Shown here: positions 1-5,269 of the stretch, in pieces | Layout: every line of letters begins with the position of its first letter | Position numbering within the stretch: position 1 is the stretch's first letter | NCBI GenBank assembly: GCA_031401675.1 | Contig: JANNRR010000141.1 | Location: forward strand, 1-5,269 | Direction: 5' to 3' | Source: JANNRR01 sp031401675 | GTDB taxonomy: Bacteria > Pseudomonadota > Alphaproteobacteria > Rhodobacterales > Rhodobacteraceae | DNA length: 5,269 nucleotides | Notes under the pieces: generated by a model | Database searches by the model: none | What the model was told of the DNA's origin: nothing | What the model saw: only the letters and a program-made list of their open reading frames with translations | Program-made: the position numbers and the translations under genes

Positions 1-16
1 TCACGGGTCGGTCCAT
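1..16 (-). CDS. Possible 5' end of a minus-strand gene leaving the window
   Basis: On the minus strand an ATG at 16-14 is preceded by AAGGAG (28-23) with six bases between, a near-ideal ribosome binding site. Only five codons (M D R P V) lie in the window, so nothing can be said about the product. If real, this gene is divergent from the Rhs remnants. The same bases also resemble an Rhs hinge on the plus strand, so the call is weak. Confidence 0.22.
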
Positions 17-60
17 CGGGCGCTCCTTTGGCGAGGAAGAGTCCGACACAAAACCACCTC
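1..60 (+). pseudogene. Possible third, degraded Rhs hinge remnant
   Basis: Positions 21-41 match positions 184-204 (the Rhs hinge of the first Rhs fragment) at 18 of 21 bases by hand count, including an uninterrupted cctttggcgag. The frame starting at position 3 reads TGRSI then GRSFGEEESDT, which resembles the TGQRV ... RPFGEQQESPTG of the hinge with about four codons missing. Similarity fades after about position 60. This could be the scar of a further Rhs copy to the left. It could also be chance in GC-rich DNA, and it competes with a minus-strand gene start proposed for the same bases. Confidence 0.3.
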
Positions 61-156
61 TCACTGCCCTCGCCAACCCCTGCTGTCGTGTAGTGTGGGG
101 AATTTTAACGCATTGGCACCGAGCGTCTGTCCGTCCGACTAGTGCTAAAAGCCACC

Positions 157-240
157 GGCCAGCGGGTTGAGGTCGACGTCTATCGCCCCTTTGGCGAGCA
201 ACAGGAATCCCCGACCGGTACCCCGCCCGAATGCAAGGGC
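157..240 (+). repeat. Rhs hinge direct repeat, copy 1
   Basis: These 84 bases match 2423-2506 at about 69 positions (hand count, no gaps), both reading GQRVE-D-RPFGEQ-PTG-PPE-KG. Similarity stops abruptly upstream of about 151 here. In the other copy it stops downstream of 2506. Most differences fall at third codon positions, as expected for two related genes and not for a recent exact duplication. Confidence 0.85.
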
Positions 241-413
241 TTCATCGGCGAGCGCTTCGATGCCGACGCGGGGCTGCAATACCTCAACGCGCGGTACTAC
301 GACCCGAAGCTCGGGCTGTTCCTGCAGCCGGACTGGTTCGAGGTTACAGAGCCGGGGGTGGGGACCAACCGCTACGGCTACGCGGGGAATGATCCGGTCA
401 ATGCGAGCGATCC

Positions 414-420
414 GGGGGGG
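414..420 (+). repeat. Seven-G homopolymer in the Rhs hallmark motif
   Basis: A run of seven G lies within the codons of the hallmark DPGG, at the junction of core and variable tip. Loss of one G would send translation into a frame that stops at 542-544. Gain of one would hit a TGA almost at once. It is a plausible slippage or sequencing-error site. Confidence 0.6.
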
Positions 421-632
421 AATGACACGTGGATGGAGTATGTTCAGTGGCAAGAAGACAGCTGGCAACTTGACAGTGAACGAGCGAGCGCAGTTGGGAC
501 GTCCAATTCTAGCGGTCGTCTCGACGCATGGCAAAGTTCTTTGAACCACCAAGAGGCCGACCTCGCACTTCTGAGAACCGAACAGGACACTGGAGGCGGG
601 CTTTTTGGACCTGACTCTACATTTACTTCGCC

Positions 633-1082
633 ATGGCTATCGATATTGCTGCCGTCCAAGTGGCGAATGGCGGACCGACACCGTTTGTCGGCGCTCAAAT
701 GGCGCAAGTTGTTGCCGCGCCAGGCAACATCCGAGGGAGCAGTGTCCAAGCCAACAGGGCGGCGCACCAAGTCGCGGTCGATGCCAAAGTCAGCCAGTAC
801 GGGGCGCAAGGGCTTAGAGTTACGAGGGAAGTTACCTTTGCAGGGCCCGATGGCAGGCGATCACGATGCGATATTGTTTGCTCAGACCCGGTGACTCGTC
901 GGCCAATCTTCGCGGAAGAGATCAAGACGGGCGGCGGGAAACTTGAACGCAGTCAAGGATATGTTTATCGATCATTGATCGAAGGTACCGCCGTTCCGGT
1001 TGGAAGGAATGCAGCAAGGGCTGGTTTCATAACGGGCGTTCCGGTTGGCAAAATCGAATACAGAGGACCAATTCCGCAATGA
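633..1082 (+). CDS. Rhs tip toxin, probable PD-(D/E)XK-type nuclease
   Basis: The predicted role is a nuclease effector acting on nucleic acid in a target cell. From ATG 633 the protein has 149 residues. An Ala/Gln-rich lead-in (about 5-50) is followed by a fold with the order expected of a restriction-endonuclease-like core: E66 in REVTF, D80 in RCDIV, E95/E96 and K98 in FAEEIKTGGG (an E-x-K motif after a beta strand), then Q108. The C-terminus carries two short related segments, TAVPVGR and TGVPVGK. The frame is open only from 615, just after a TGA at 612-614, and ATG 633 has no ribosome binding site. It therefore most likely was the in-frame tip of the Rhs protein encoded upstream and lost its frame by a small indel. 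It overlaps the next gene by ATGA, the usual toxin/immunity layout. The nuclease call rests on motif pattern alone, and I do not recognise the exact family. The alternatives are an active protein made by reinitiation or a dead remnant. Confidence 0.62.
   Translation: MAIDIAAVQVANGGPTPFVGAQMAQVVAAPGNIRGSSVQANRAAHQVAVDAKVSQYGAQGLRVTREVTFAGPDGRRSRCDIVCSDPVTRRPIFAEEIKTGGGKLERSQGYVYRSLIEGTAVPVGRNAARAGFITGVPVGKIEYRGPIPQ
992..1048 (+). repeat. Short direct repeat inside the toxin gene
   Basis: The 12 bases cgttccggttgg occur at 992-1003 and again at 1037-1048, exactly 45 bases (15 codons) apart, so both encode a VPVG segment in the same frame. Recombination between them would remove 15 codons without changing the frame. 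Confidence 0.7.
1062..1067 (+). promoter_or_regulatory. Ribosome binding site of the immunity gene
   Basis: AGAGGA lies 11 bases before ATG 1079, inside the end of the toxin gene. The spacing is slightly long, but together with the ATGA overlap it supports this start and allows both coupled and independent initiation. Confidence 0.5.
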
Positions 1083-1663
1083 ACTCCGGTTACTTCAAGA
1101 AAGTGCTCAAGGGGCATGGCTGGCAGGAAAAGCGCATGGATGGAGGTGGCTATCTCTTCACCATGCATGGCCCTCTGACAGTGACGCTGGTCCCGCTAAT
1201 TCGCGCCTTGCCTATGCGTGACGGGCGGCCGATGTACTCGGTAACGATTTATGGCGGGGTATCTACGCCAAATTTCAATTGGTTTTGCGATCAAGTCGAG
1301 GGGCGGACTCGCCCCACCTATCATCACGACCTAGTTGACTTTGAAATATTTGAGCAAGTCGCAGTTGATGAATGGTCGGAGAGGCTGGCGCTTAAATATG
1401 CAGATCGAATTATTTCCAAAGCCAAGTCTCTTGACCTCGAGGCCCAAGTGTCGAACTTCTGTGATAAGCCTGACCATTTGGGATGGGGCTTTACGGTGAA
1501 CAAATTTGTCTGCCTTCGGCTCAGGGGAAAAGACGAGGTTTTGAACCGCTATCTTGAGGCATTCAAGAGCGGCAAACCGCCCAACTTGAACCCGAACGTC
1601 ACAATTGAAATGATTCAGCGGGCGCTTGAGATCGACGTGTCTGAAGGAATTGTCCCCAACTGA
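1079..1663 (+). CDS. Probable immunity protein of the Rhs toxin (family not recognised)
   Basis: The gene encodes 194 residues. Its ATG overlaps the toxin stop as ATGA, which is the typical position and coupling of an immunity gene that protects the producer by binding the toxin tip. I do not recognise the family from sequence. It has no signal peptide or membrane segment, so it should be cytoplasmic, where it would meet a nuclease. The N-terminal part (about 1-70) is rich in aromatic and beta-forming residues (W15, YLFTMH at 25-30, MYSVTIYGG at 52-60, FNWFCDQ at 66-72). A polar helical stretch follows (about 96-125), then another beta-like segment (GWGFTVNKFVCLRLRG, 135-150) and a helical C-terminus. 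The gene is clearly poorer in GC than its neighbours (about 42-45% in the 120 bases counted, 1321-1440, against about 72% in one line of the peptidase gene), consistent with acquisition by transfer. The open frame is intact even though the toxin has lost its Rhs carrier, as often seen for retained immunity genes. The immunity role is inferred from position. Confidence 0.7.
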   Translation: MNSGYFKKVLKGHGWQEKRMDGGGYLFTMHGPLTVTLVPLIRALPMRDGRPMYSVTIYGGVSTPNFNWFCDQVEGRTRPTYHHDLVDFEIFEQVAVDEWSERLALKYADRIISKAKSLDLEAQVSNFCDKPDHLGWGFTVNKFVCLRLRGKDEVLNRYLEAFKSGKPPNLNPNVTIEMIQRALEIDVSEGIVPN

Positions 1664-1768
1664 ATGGCGGATGAAGCCCACCACCCGAATCGACGCTGGT
1701 GTGGATTGTGAAATCGTGGCAGAGATGCGATTGAGATAATTTCCCCTGCCCGCTCCGCGACAGGTCGG

Positions 1769-2509
1769 GTGCGCGAGGTAGATACCGGCTCTACCATCAG
1801 CCCGACCATCTTCGATGCGGCAGGGGCCTATGCCTATTTTTATGACTATGCCGGTCGGTTGCTGAGCGCCACCAGCACCCGCTCGCAGCCGGTCAGTCAA
1901 AGCTTCACCTATGATTCATCAGGAAGAATGCGCTCCAACAGTCCGGTTGGCACCTACCAATACCGCTCCGCCGGGCCGGACCATGCGCCGTATCGCATCC
2001 AGAGGCCCGACAGCAGCTTCCTGAACTTCACCTTCGACGCCAACGGCAACATGCTGACCGGCCTCGATGGTCAGGTGATGACCTATGACGGCGAGAACCG
2101 GCCCTTGTCGGTGACGCGTTTGGCCAAGGTCACCTGCTACACCTATGGTGCCGACGGCTCGCGGCTCCGCAAAATCGAGAATGTGCCGGTGGTGGCGGTG
2201 CCTTGCTCCAACGCCACCGGGGTCGCGCCGCAGGGGACGACGGTGTATTTCGGCTCCGTCGAGATCAGGAGCTTCGGTCAGGGTGCCGCCGAGGTCTTCC
2301 TCGCCTATCCCCATCCGAATGTGCGGCAAACCACGACGAAATCCGGGACGGTGGTCTCAACAGCGGCGAGCTACCTGCACCGCGATCAGCTCGGTTCGGT
2401 GCGGCTGGTGTCGGACACCTCCGGCCAGCGGGTGGAGGCCGACGTCTGCCGACCCTTCGGCGAGCAGCATGAGGCCCCGACCGGGATGCCGCCTGAATGG
2501 AAGGGCGAC
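1769..2509 (+). pseudogene. Rhs/YD-repeat core fragment lacking both N-terminus and toxin tip
   Basis: This is the middle of an Rhs protein. With GTG 1769 as residue 1, YD-type repeats appear as YDYAGR (25-30), YDSSGR (48-53), FDANGN (89-94), YDGENR (106-111) and YGADGSR (126-132). Then come FLAYPHPNVRQ (177-187), the conserved HRDQLGSVRLV (204-214) and the hinge RPFGEQ (228-233) to K245-G246. Full Rhs proteins are much longer, and the N-terminal part is absent. The frame is open only from 1712 after a TGA at 1709, and no ribosome binding site precedes 1769. After 2506 the Rhs similarity ends, exactly where the first fragment would continue with FIGERFD. The frame stays open to 3439, but only because it runs antisense through the hydrolase gene. 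No stop or frameshift is seen within the Rhs part. A Cys replaces the usual Tyr before RPFGE (C227). It cannot make a toxin by itself and could serve as a recombination partner for tips. Confidence 0.82.
2423..2506 (+). repeat. Rhs hinge direct repeat, copy 2
   Basis: Partner of 157-240 with about 69 of 84 identical bases and the same reading phase. Here the repeat is preceded by the proper Rhs core but followed by unrelated sequence. Confidence 0.85.
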
Positions 2510-2614
2510 CCCGGTGAACCCCGAAGACAAACCGACAGGATCACCCAGCCAGATCCCCGGACAAAGAAAACAGTGACTTCCTCGGCAGCCTGTCTACCCC
2601 GGCCTTTGGTCGTG

Positions 2615-2633
2615 CGCGCCGCTGATCGGCGCG
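2615..2633 (-). terminator. Hairpin downstream of the hydrolase gene, possible terminator
   Basis: A perfect 7-base-pair stem (CGCGCCG / CGGCGCG, five-base loop) lies 8 bases after the hydrolase stop on the minus strand. No T run follows, so it would be a weak intrinsic terminator or an RNA-stabilising hairpin at the end of the two-gene unit. Confidence 0.35.
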
Positions 2634-2641
2634 ACCCGGGC

Positions 2642-3331
2642 TCAGGTGACCCTGACGGAGACAGTGCCGAGGCCGGTGATGGCAACCGTGCAGAGGTCGC
2701 CGCGCAAGAGCGGGCCGACGCCGGCGGGGGTGCCGGTAAAGATCAGATCGCCGGGGGCGAGGCGGACGAGGCCGGACAGATGCGCGATGATGGCGGGCAG
2801 TGGCCAGATCATGTCGGCGACATCGGCATCCTGACGCAGGGTGCCGTTGACGGTCAGGCTGAGGCGGGCACGGGTGATGGGACCGCATTCGGCGGCGGGA
2901 ACCAGCGCGCCGCAGACGGCGGACTTGTCGAAGCCCTTGGCCATGTCCCACGGCTGGCGGTTTTCCTTGGCCCGGGCCTGCAGGTCGCGGCGGGTCAGGT
3001 CGTTGCCGGGAGCGTAGCCCCAGACATGGGGCAGCGCCTCGGCTTCGGCGATGTCGGCACCGCCAGTGCCGATGGCGGCGACCAGTTCCGCCTCGTGGTG
3101 CAGGTTGGCGGTGGCGGGCGGATAGGGGATCGCGGCCCCGTCAGCGACCAGCGCATCGGCCGGTTTGGTGAAGAAGAACGGCGGGTCGCGGCTGGGGTCG
3201 TTGCCCATTTCGCGGGCATGTTCGGCGTAATTGCGCCCGACGCAGAAGATGCGGCGGACGGCAAAGCGCAGGGCGCTGCCCTGGATGGCGAGGCTGGGCT
3301 GCGGCGGGGCGGGCAGGGCGTACTGGGTCAC
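2642..3331 (-). CDS. Fumarylacetoacetate hydrolase (FAH) family protein
   Basis: This is a cytoplasmic metal-dependent enzyme of the FAH fold. Relatives cleave C-C bonds in acylpyruvates (fumarylpyruvate, acylpyruvate) or decarboxylate oxaloacetate in aromatic-acid and central catabolism. The exact substrate cannot be read from the sequence. From GTG 3331 it has 229 residues, typical of the short single-domain group. Family motifs are present in order: CVGRNYAEHAREMG (30-43), FFFTKPADAL (52-61), the metal ligands E80 and E82 in HHEAEL, D111 in GNDLTRRDLQ, K132 in AKGFDKS, and TGTPAGVG (199-206). I chose GTG 3331 because GAGGA sits five bases upstream and the protein then begins like its family. 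A longer frame starts at GTG 3373, sharing one base with the upstream stop codon, but it adds 14 unconserved residues and has no ribosome binding site. The gene follows the carboxypeptidase gene by 41 bases on the same strand, so they are probably co-transcribed. It is intact, with no missing key residue. Confidence 0.92.
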   Translation of the reverse strand: MTQYALPAPPQPSLAIQGSALRFAVRRIFCVGRNYAEHAREMGNDPSRDPPFFFTKPADALVADGAAIPYPPATANLHHEAELVAAIGTGGADIAEAEALPHVWGYAPGNDLTRRDLQARAKENRQPWDMAKGFDKSAVCGALVPAAECGPITRARLSLTVNGTLRQDADVADMIWPLPAIIAHLSGLVRLAPGDLIFTGTPAGVGPLLRGDLCTVAITGLGTVSVRVT

Positions 3332-3336
3332 CGGGA

Positions 3337-3341
3337 TCCTC
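3337..3341 (-). promoter_or_regulatory. Ribosome binding site deciding the hydrolase start
   Basis: GAGGA on the minus strand, five bases before GTG 3331. It favours this start over the upstream GTG 3373, which lacks such a site. Confidence 0.65.
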
Positions 3342-3372
3342 GGGTCTTGGGGGTCCCGGGCAGGAAAGGCCA

Positions 3373-5058
3373 CTATGGCCCGAGTGTAAAGCAGTCTATG
3401 GCGCGGGCCTGCAGCCGGCGGCAGGCGAGGTCAGCCTGATCCTGGCTCATTCCGGCAAAGTGCGCCTCGAACCCGGTCTTGCGCTTGACGACTTTGCGCA
3501 GGGCATCGGCAAGGGTGCCGGATTCGGCCAGCGCGGTTTTCATCAGCACCCGTTCGGCTTCGCCGGGCGAGGCGAACTTGCCAAGGGTCACGCCCCAGAC
3601 CCGTCCGTCGGAAGTCGACAGGCGGGTGACAACTTCCGGTTCTTCTGCCGGGGCGGCGGCATCGGAGACGGCCGAGGCCAGAACCACCATAGCGGGGCGG
3701 GCCTTTGGTGGCGTGGGTGCCTTGGCGGCGTTTGCCATGGCGACGGTTTCGGTAGCGGCGGGGTCTGCCGATTCTGTCAGCGCCGGGGTGGCGCCGTCGG
3801 GGATTTCGGAGACGAGTTGGAACGGCAGCGGTTCGGGTTGCGGTGCGGCAGCGACGTCTGGGGCTGCGTCTGGGGCGGGTGGCGGGCCGGCTGCGGCCAG
3901 GGCAACGGTGCCATCGCTTGCGGCGTCGGCGGTCGGGTCTGCGGTTGCTTCGGTGACCGGGGCCGCTTCGGCGCTGGCAACGGTGGTGGCCAGGGCGCTG
4001 GCGATGTCATCCTGCATCGCCACCAGCAGCGCGGGGTCGGGCTCCACACCCTTGGTACCCGGGCGCGGGCGCGGGCGCGGGCGCTGGCTGGTCTGGACCG
4101 CGCCGCTGATCCTGATGGTCTTGCCGACGCCATTATCCTCGTCGATGTCGCCCGGTTGCGGCGGGTTGGCGGCGATCAGCGCCGGTTCCTCGGTGTCGGC
4201 ATAGCTGGGGGCGACAGGTTTGCGGGCCTTGGCGTTGGGGTCGGCCTTGTCGAACCCGAGGTCCAGGAGTTCGGCGACCTTGGCGTTGCGCTGCGCGGTC
4301 GAGGTGCCGCCGAAGACGGTGGCGATGATCCGCACGCTGCCGCGTTCCGCCGAAGCGACCAGATTGAAGCCGGCTGGGCCGGTGTAGCCGGTCTTTATCC
4401 CGTCGGCACCGCGGTAGGCATCGAGAAAGCGGGTGTTGGTGTTGTTGACGGTGGCAAGGCCGGCATCGGTGGTGCGGCGCGAGAAGATGTTGTAATATTC
4501 GGGGAAATCATAGAACAGGCGGCGGCCCAAGATGGTCATGTCGTGCGCCGTTGACAGATGGCCCTCGGCGGTCAGGCCGTTGGCGTTCCTGAACGTCGAT
4601 TGCCGCATGCCGAGCGCCTTGGCGGTGCGGTTCATCCGTTTGGCGAAAGCCTCCTCGGTGCCGCTGATCGCCTCGCCGATGGCGGTGGCGCAGTCATTGG
4701 CGGATTTCACCGCCGCCGCCCGGATCAGATAGCGCAGGGCGATGCGCTGGCCGGCCTTGAGCCCGAGCTTCGAGGGCGCTTCGTTGGCGGCGTTGGCCGA
4801 GATTTTCACCTGGGTATCCAGCGAGATCTCGCCTTTGCGGATGGCCTCGAACGCGATGTAGAGCGTCAGCATCTTGGTGAGCGACGCCGGGTGCAGGCGG
4901 GTATCGGCGTTGGTTTCGTAAAGCACCTCGCCGGTGCGGGCGTCCATCACCATCGCGGCATAGGGGGCAGCAAAGCCCGCCGGCGCCAGAGCCAGACCCA
5001 GAAGCAGGACCACATAGAACAGCCCGATGCGCATGCACTGCCGAAGACGTTGTTTCAC
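3373..5058 (-). CDS. D-alanyl-D-alanine carboxypeptidase (peptidase S11, PBP5-like) with C-terminal SPOR domain
   Basis: This periplasmic serine enzyme removes the terminal D-alanine from peptidoglycan pentapeptides and so limits cross-linking. It has 561 residues. A signal peptide covers about 1-30 (basic MKQRLRQCMR, hydrophobic core, probable cut after AGFA). The catalytic domain (about 31-270) holds all three active-site motifs: SLTK at 59-62 with nucleophile S59, SAN at 119-121, and KTG at 222-224. No obvious PBP5 C-terminal domain or membrane-anchoring amphipathic helix follows. Instead there is a long Pro/Ala-rich linker (about 275-480) with an RP repeat at 326-333, then a SPOR domain (about 484-560, starting GRVWGVTLGKF, with Cys at 545 and 556). 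SPOR domains bind glycan stripped of stem peptides at the division site, so the enzyme is probably directed to the septum. GTG 5058 is preferred because AGGGG lies seven bases upstream; ATG 5034 lacks a good site and would shorten the basic N-region. The gene is probably first in a unit with the downstream hydrolase. I saw no convincing promoter in 5071-5269. It could be called a DacA/DacC-type protein, but the exact name is uncertain. Confidence 0.94.
   Translation of the reverse strand: MKQRLRQCMRIGLFYVVLLLGLALAPAGFAAPYAAMVMDARTGEVLYETNADTRLHPASLTKMLTLYIAFEAIRKGEISLDTQVKISANAANEAPSKLGLKAGQRIALRYLIRAAAVKSANDCATAIGEAISGTEEAFAKRMNRTAKALGMRQSTFRNANGLTAEGHLSTAHDMTILGRRLFYDFPEYYNIFSRRTTDAGLATVNNTNTRFLDAYRGADGIKTGYTGPAGFNLVASAERGSVRIIATVFGGTSTAQRNAKVAELLDLGFDKADPNAKARKPVAPSYADTEEPALIAANPPQPGDIDEDNGVGKTIRISGAVQTSQRPRPRPRPGTKGVEPDPALLVAMQDDIASALATTVASAEAAPVTEATADPTADAASDGTVALAAAGPPPAPDAAPDVAAAPQPEPLPFQLVSEIPDGATPALTESADPAATETVAMANAAKAPTPPKARPAMVVLASAVSDAAAPAEEPEVVTRLSTSDGRVWGVTLGKFASPGEAERVLMKTALAESGTLADALRKVVKRKTGFEAHFAGMSQDQADLACRRLQARAIDCFTLGP
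4061..4084 (+). repeat. Hexamer tandem repeat (gggcgc)x4 within the carboxypeptidase gene
   Basis: Four perfect copies of gggcgc lie inside the linker-coding part. On the coding strand they encode alternating Arg-Pro (residues 326-333). Because the unit is six bases, copy-number change would add or remove Arg-Pro pairs without shifting the frame. Confidence 0.85.
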
Positions 5059-5065
5059 GTCGTTG

Positions 5066-5070
5066 CCCCT
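5066..5070 (-). promoter_or_regulatory. Ribosome binding site of the carboxypeptidase gene
   Basis: AGGGG on the minus strand, seven bases before GTG 5058. It supports the GTG over the internal ATG at 5034. Confidence 0.6.
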
Positions 5071-5269
5071 AATCCTGCCTCGTGCCCCGGTTCTAAGTGG
5101 TGGGGCTTGTTGTCAGGAGAGGCTAGCACGGCAATTTGAATCGGAAAACCCCTTAGATTCAGATGCTTTATCGGTGTTGTTGATGTGCATCCGGCATATC
5201 TAGTGGTGGCTTGGGCTGTGGCCGCAAGATGATGCCCCCGGGTCGCCGGACCGGGCGCGGGCCGGTCAG

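Larger units (their letters stand above)
142..894 (+). pseudogene. Orphan Rhs C-terminal core fragment (5'-truncated, frame lost before the toxin)
   Basis: This is the end of an Rhs repeat-associated core domain. With GTG 142 as residue 1, the hinge RPFGEQ lies at 15-20, RYYDPKLG at 51-58, a QPDWF segment at 62-66, NRYGYAGNDP at 76-85, and the hallmark P-x4-D-P-x-G at 85-93. In Rhs proteins that motif ends the shell-forming core and marks where the variable toxin tip begins. Nothing upstream of about position 151 is Rhs-like in this frame, and an in-frame TAA sits at 106. GTG 142 has no ribosome binding site, so it is only the first available start and the piece is a truncated remnant. After the hallmark, residues 95-158 form a plausible polar linker. 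From about position 615 the frame continues open to 894, but the protein-like sequence moves to another frame (the toxin), so the last 90 or so residues are probably out-of-frame translation. Rhs tips are delivered by type VI or other secretion systems, but no VgrG or PAAR gene is visible. Confidence 0.8.

Noticed and set aside
167..544. Plus-strand frame that would be reached by losing one G at 414-420
   Set aside because: Upstream of the G run it is an Arg/Thr/Ser-rich shadow of the Rhs core, and downstream it stops at 542-544 without reaching the toxin. The 142 frame reads more like a natural linker.
1331..1900. Minus-strand open frame of 189 residues opposite the immunity gene
   Set aside because: It is antisense to a gene with a toxin-coupled start and protein-like composition. 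It runs into the antisense of the YD repeats and has no recognisable motif.
2510..3439. Continuation of the 1769 reading frame to give a 556-residue protein
   Set aside because: Everything after about 2509 is antisense to the well-conserved hydrolase gene and has a low-complexity Gly/Asp/Ala composition. It is not Rhs or a new domain.
3460..5139. Long plus-strand open frames (3460-4554, 3479-4204, 4558-5139)
   Set aside because: They lie opposite the intact carboxypeptidase with its catalytic motifs. High GC leaves the opposite strand open, and the translations are Gly/Arg-rich with no domain.
5137..5161. Inverted repeat tgaatc / gattca with a 13-base spacer upstream of the carboxypeptidase gene
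   Set aside because: Six-base arms are expected by chance. The position would suit an operator, but there is no second copy or clear promoter beside it.
5168..5269. Minus-strand frame open from the right edge to a TAA at 5170-5168 (33 residues, ending AHQQHR)
   Set aside because: It could be the tail of an upstream gene, but it is too short and Pro/Arg-rich to recognise. High GC explains an open stretch of this length.
1..5269. Transposase, integrase, tRNA, rRNA or CRISPR array that could explain the Rhs rearrangement
   Set aside because: None was found on either strand. There are no regularly spaced repeats and no recombinase-like open frames.

Overview
The window is GC-rich. It joins a conserved two-gene block on the minus strand (about 2642-5070) to a broken Rhs toxin locus on the plus strand (about 1-2510). 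The peptidase with its Pro/Ala-rich linker and C-terminal SPOR domain, the alternative GTG starts and the style of the Rhs protein suggest an alphaproteobacterium, most likely of the Rhodobacterales. This is inference from protein character, not from a search.

Left part, plus strand. Positions 142-632 encode the end of an Rhs core, including the hallmark P-x4-D-P-x-G, but have lost everything upstream of the hinge. A frame change near 615-632 separates it from a nuclease-like toxin tip (633-1082) of the PD-(D/E)XK type. An ATGA overlap then leads into a 194-residue probable immunity gene (1079-1663). About 105 bases later comes a second Rhs piece (1769 to about 2509) with YD repeats and the conserved HRDQLGSVR segment, but no N-terminus and no tip. 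An approximately 84-base direct repeat (157-240 and 2423-2506) marks the point where the first piece begins and the second ends. Read in the order second piece then first piece, the two would rebuild one continuous Rhs C-terminal half with toxin and immunity gene. The locus therefore looks like a truncated tandem pair or a circularly permuted unit. A third, weaker hinge remnant may lie at 1-60.

Right part, minus strand. A D-alanyl-D-alanine carboxypeptidase (peptidase S11 / PBP5-like) with a signal peptide, all three active-site motifs, a low-complexity linker and a SPOR domain (3373-5058) is followed after 41 bases by a 229-residue fumarylacetoacetate hydrolase family protein (2642-3331). 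They are probably co-transcribed, although their functions (cell-wall trimming and small-acid catabolism) are not obviously linked. The Rhs remnant runs convergently towards the end of the hydrolase gene, with about 130 bases between them.

The most interesting content is the toxin/immunity pair and the rearranged Rhs scaffold around it. The two minus-strand genes look intact and ordinary apart from an in-frame hexamer repeat. No transposase, integrase, RNA gene or CRISPR array was seen.
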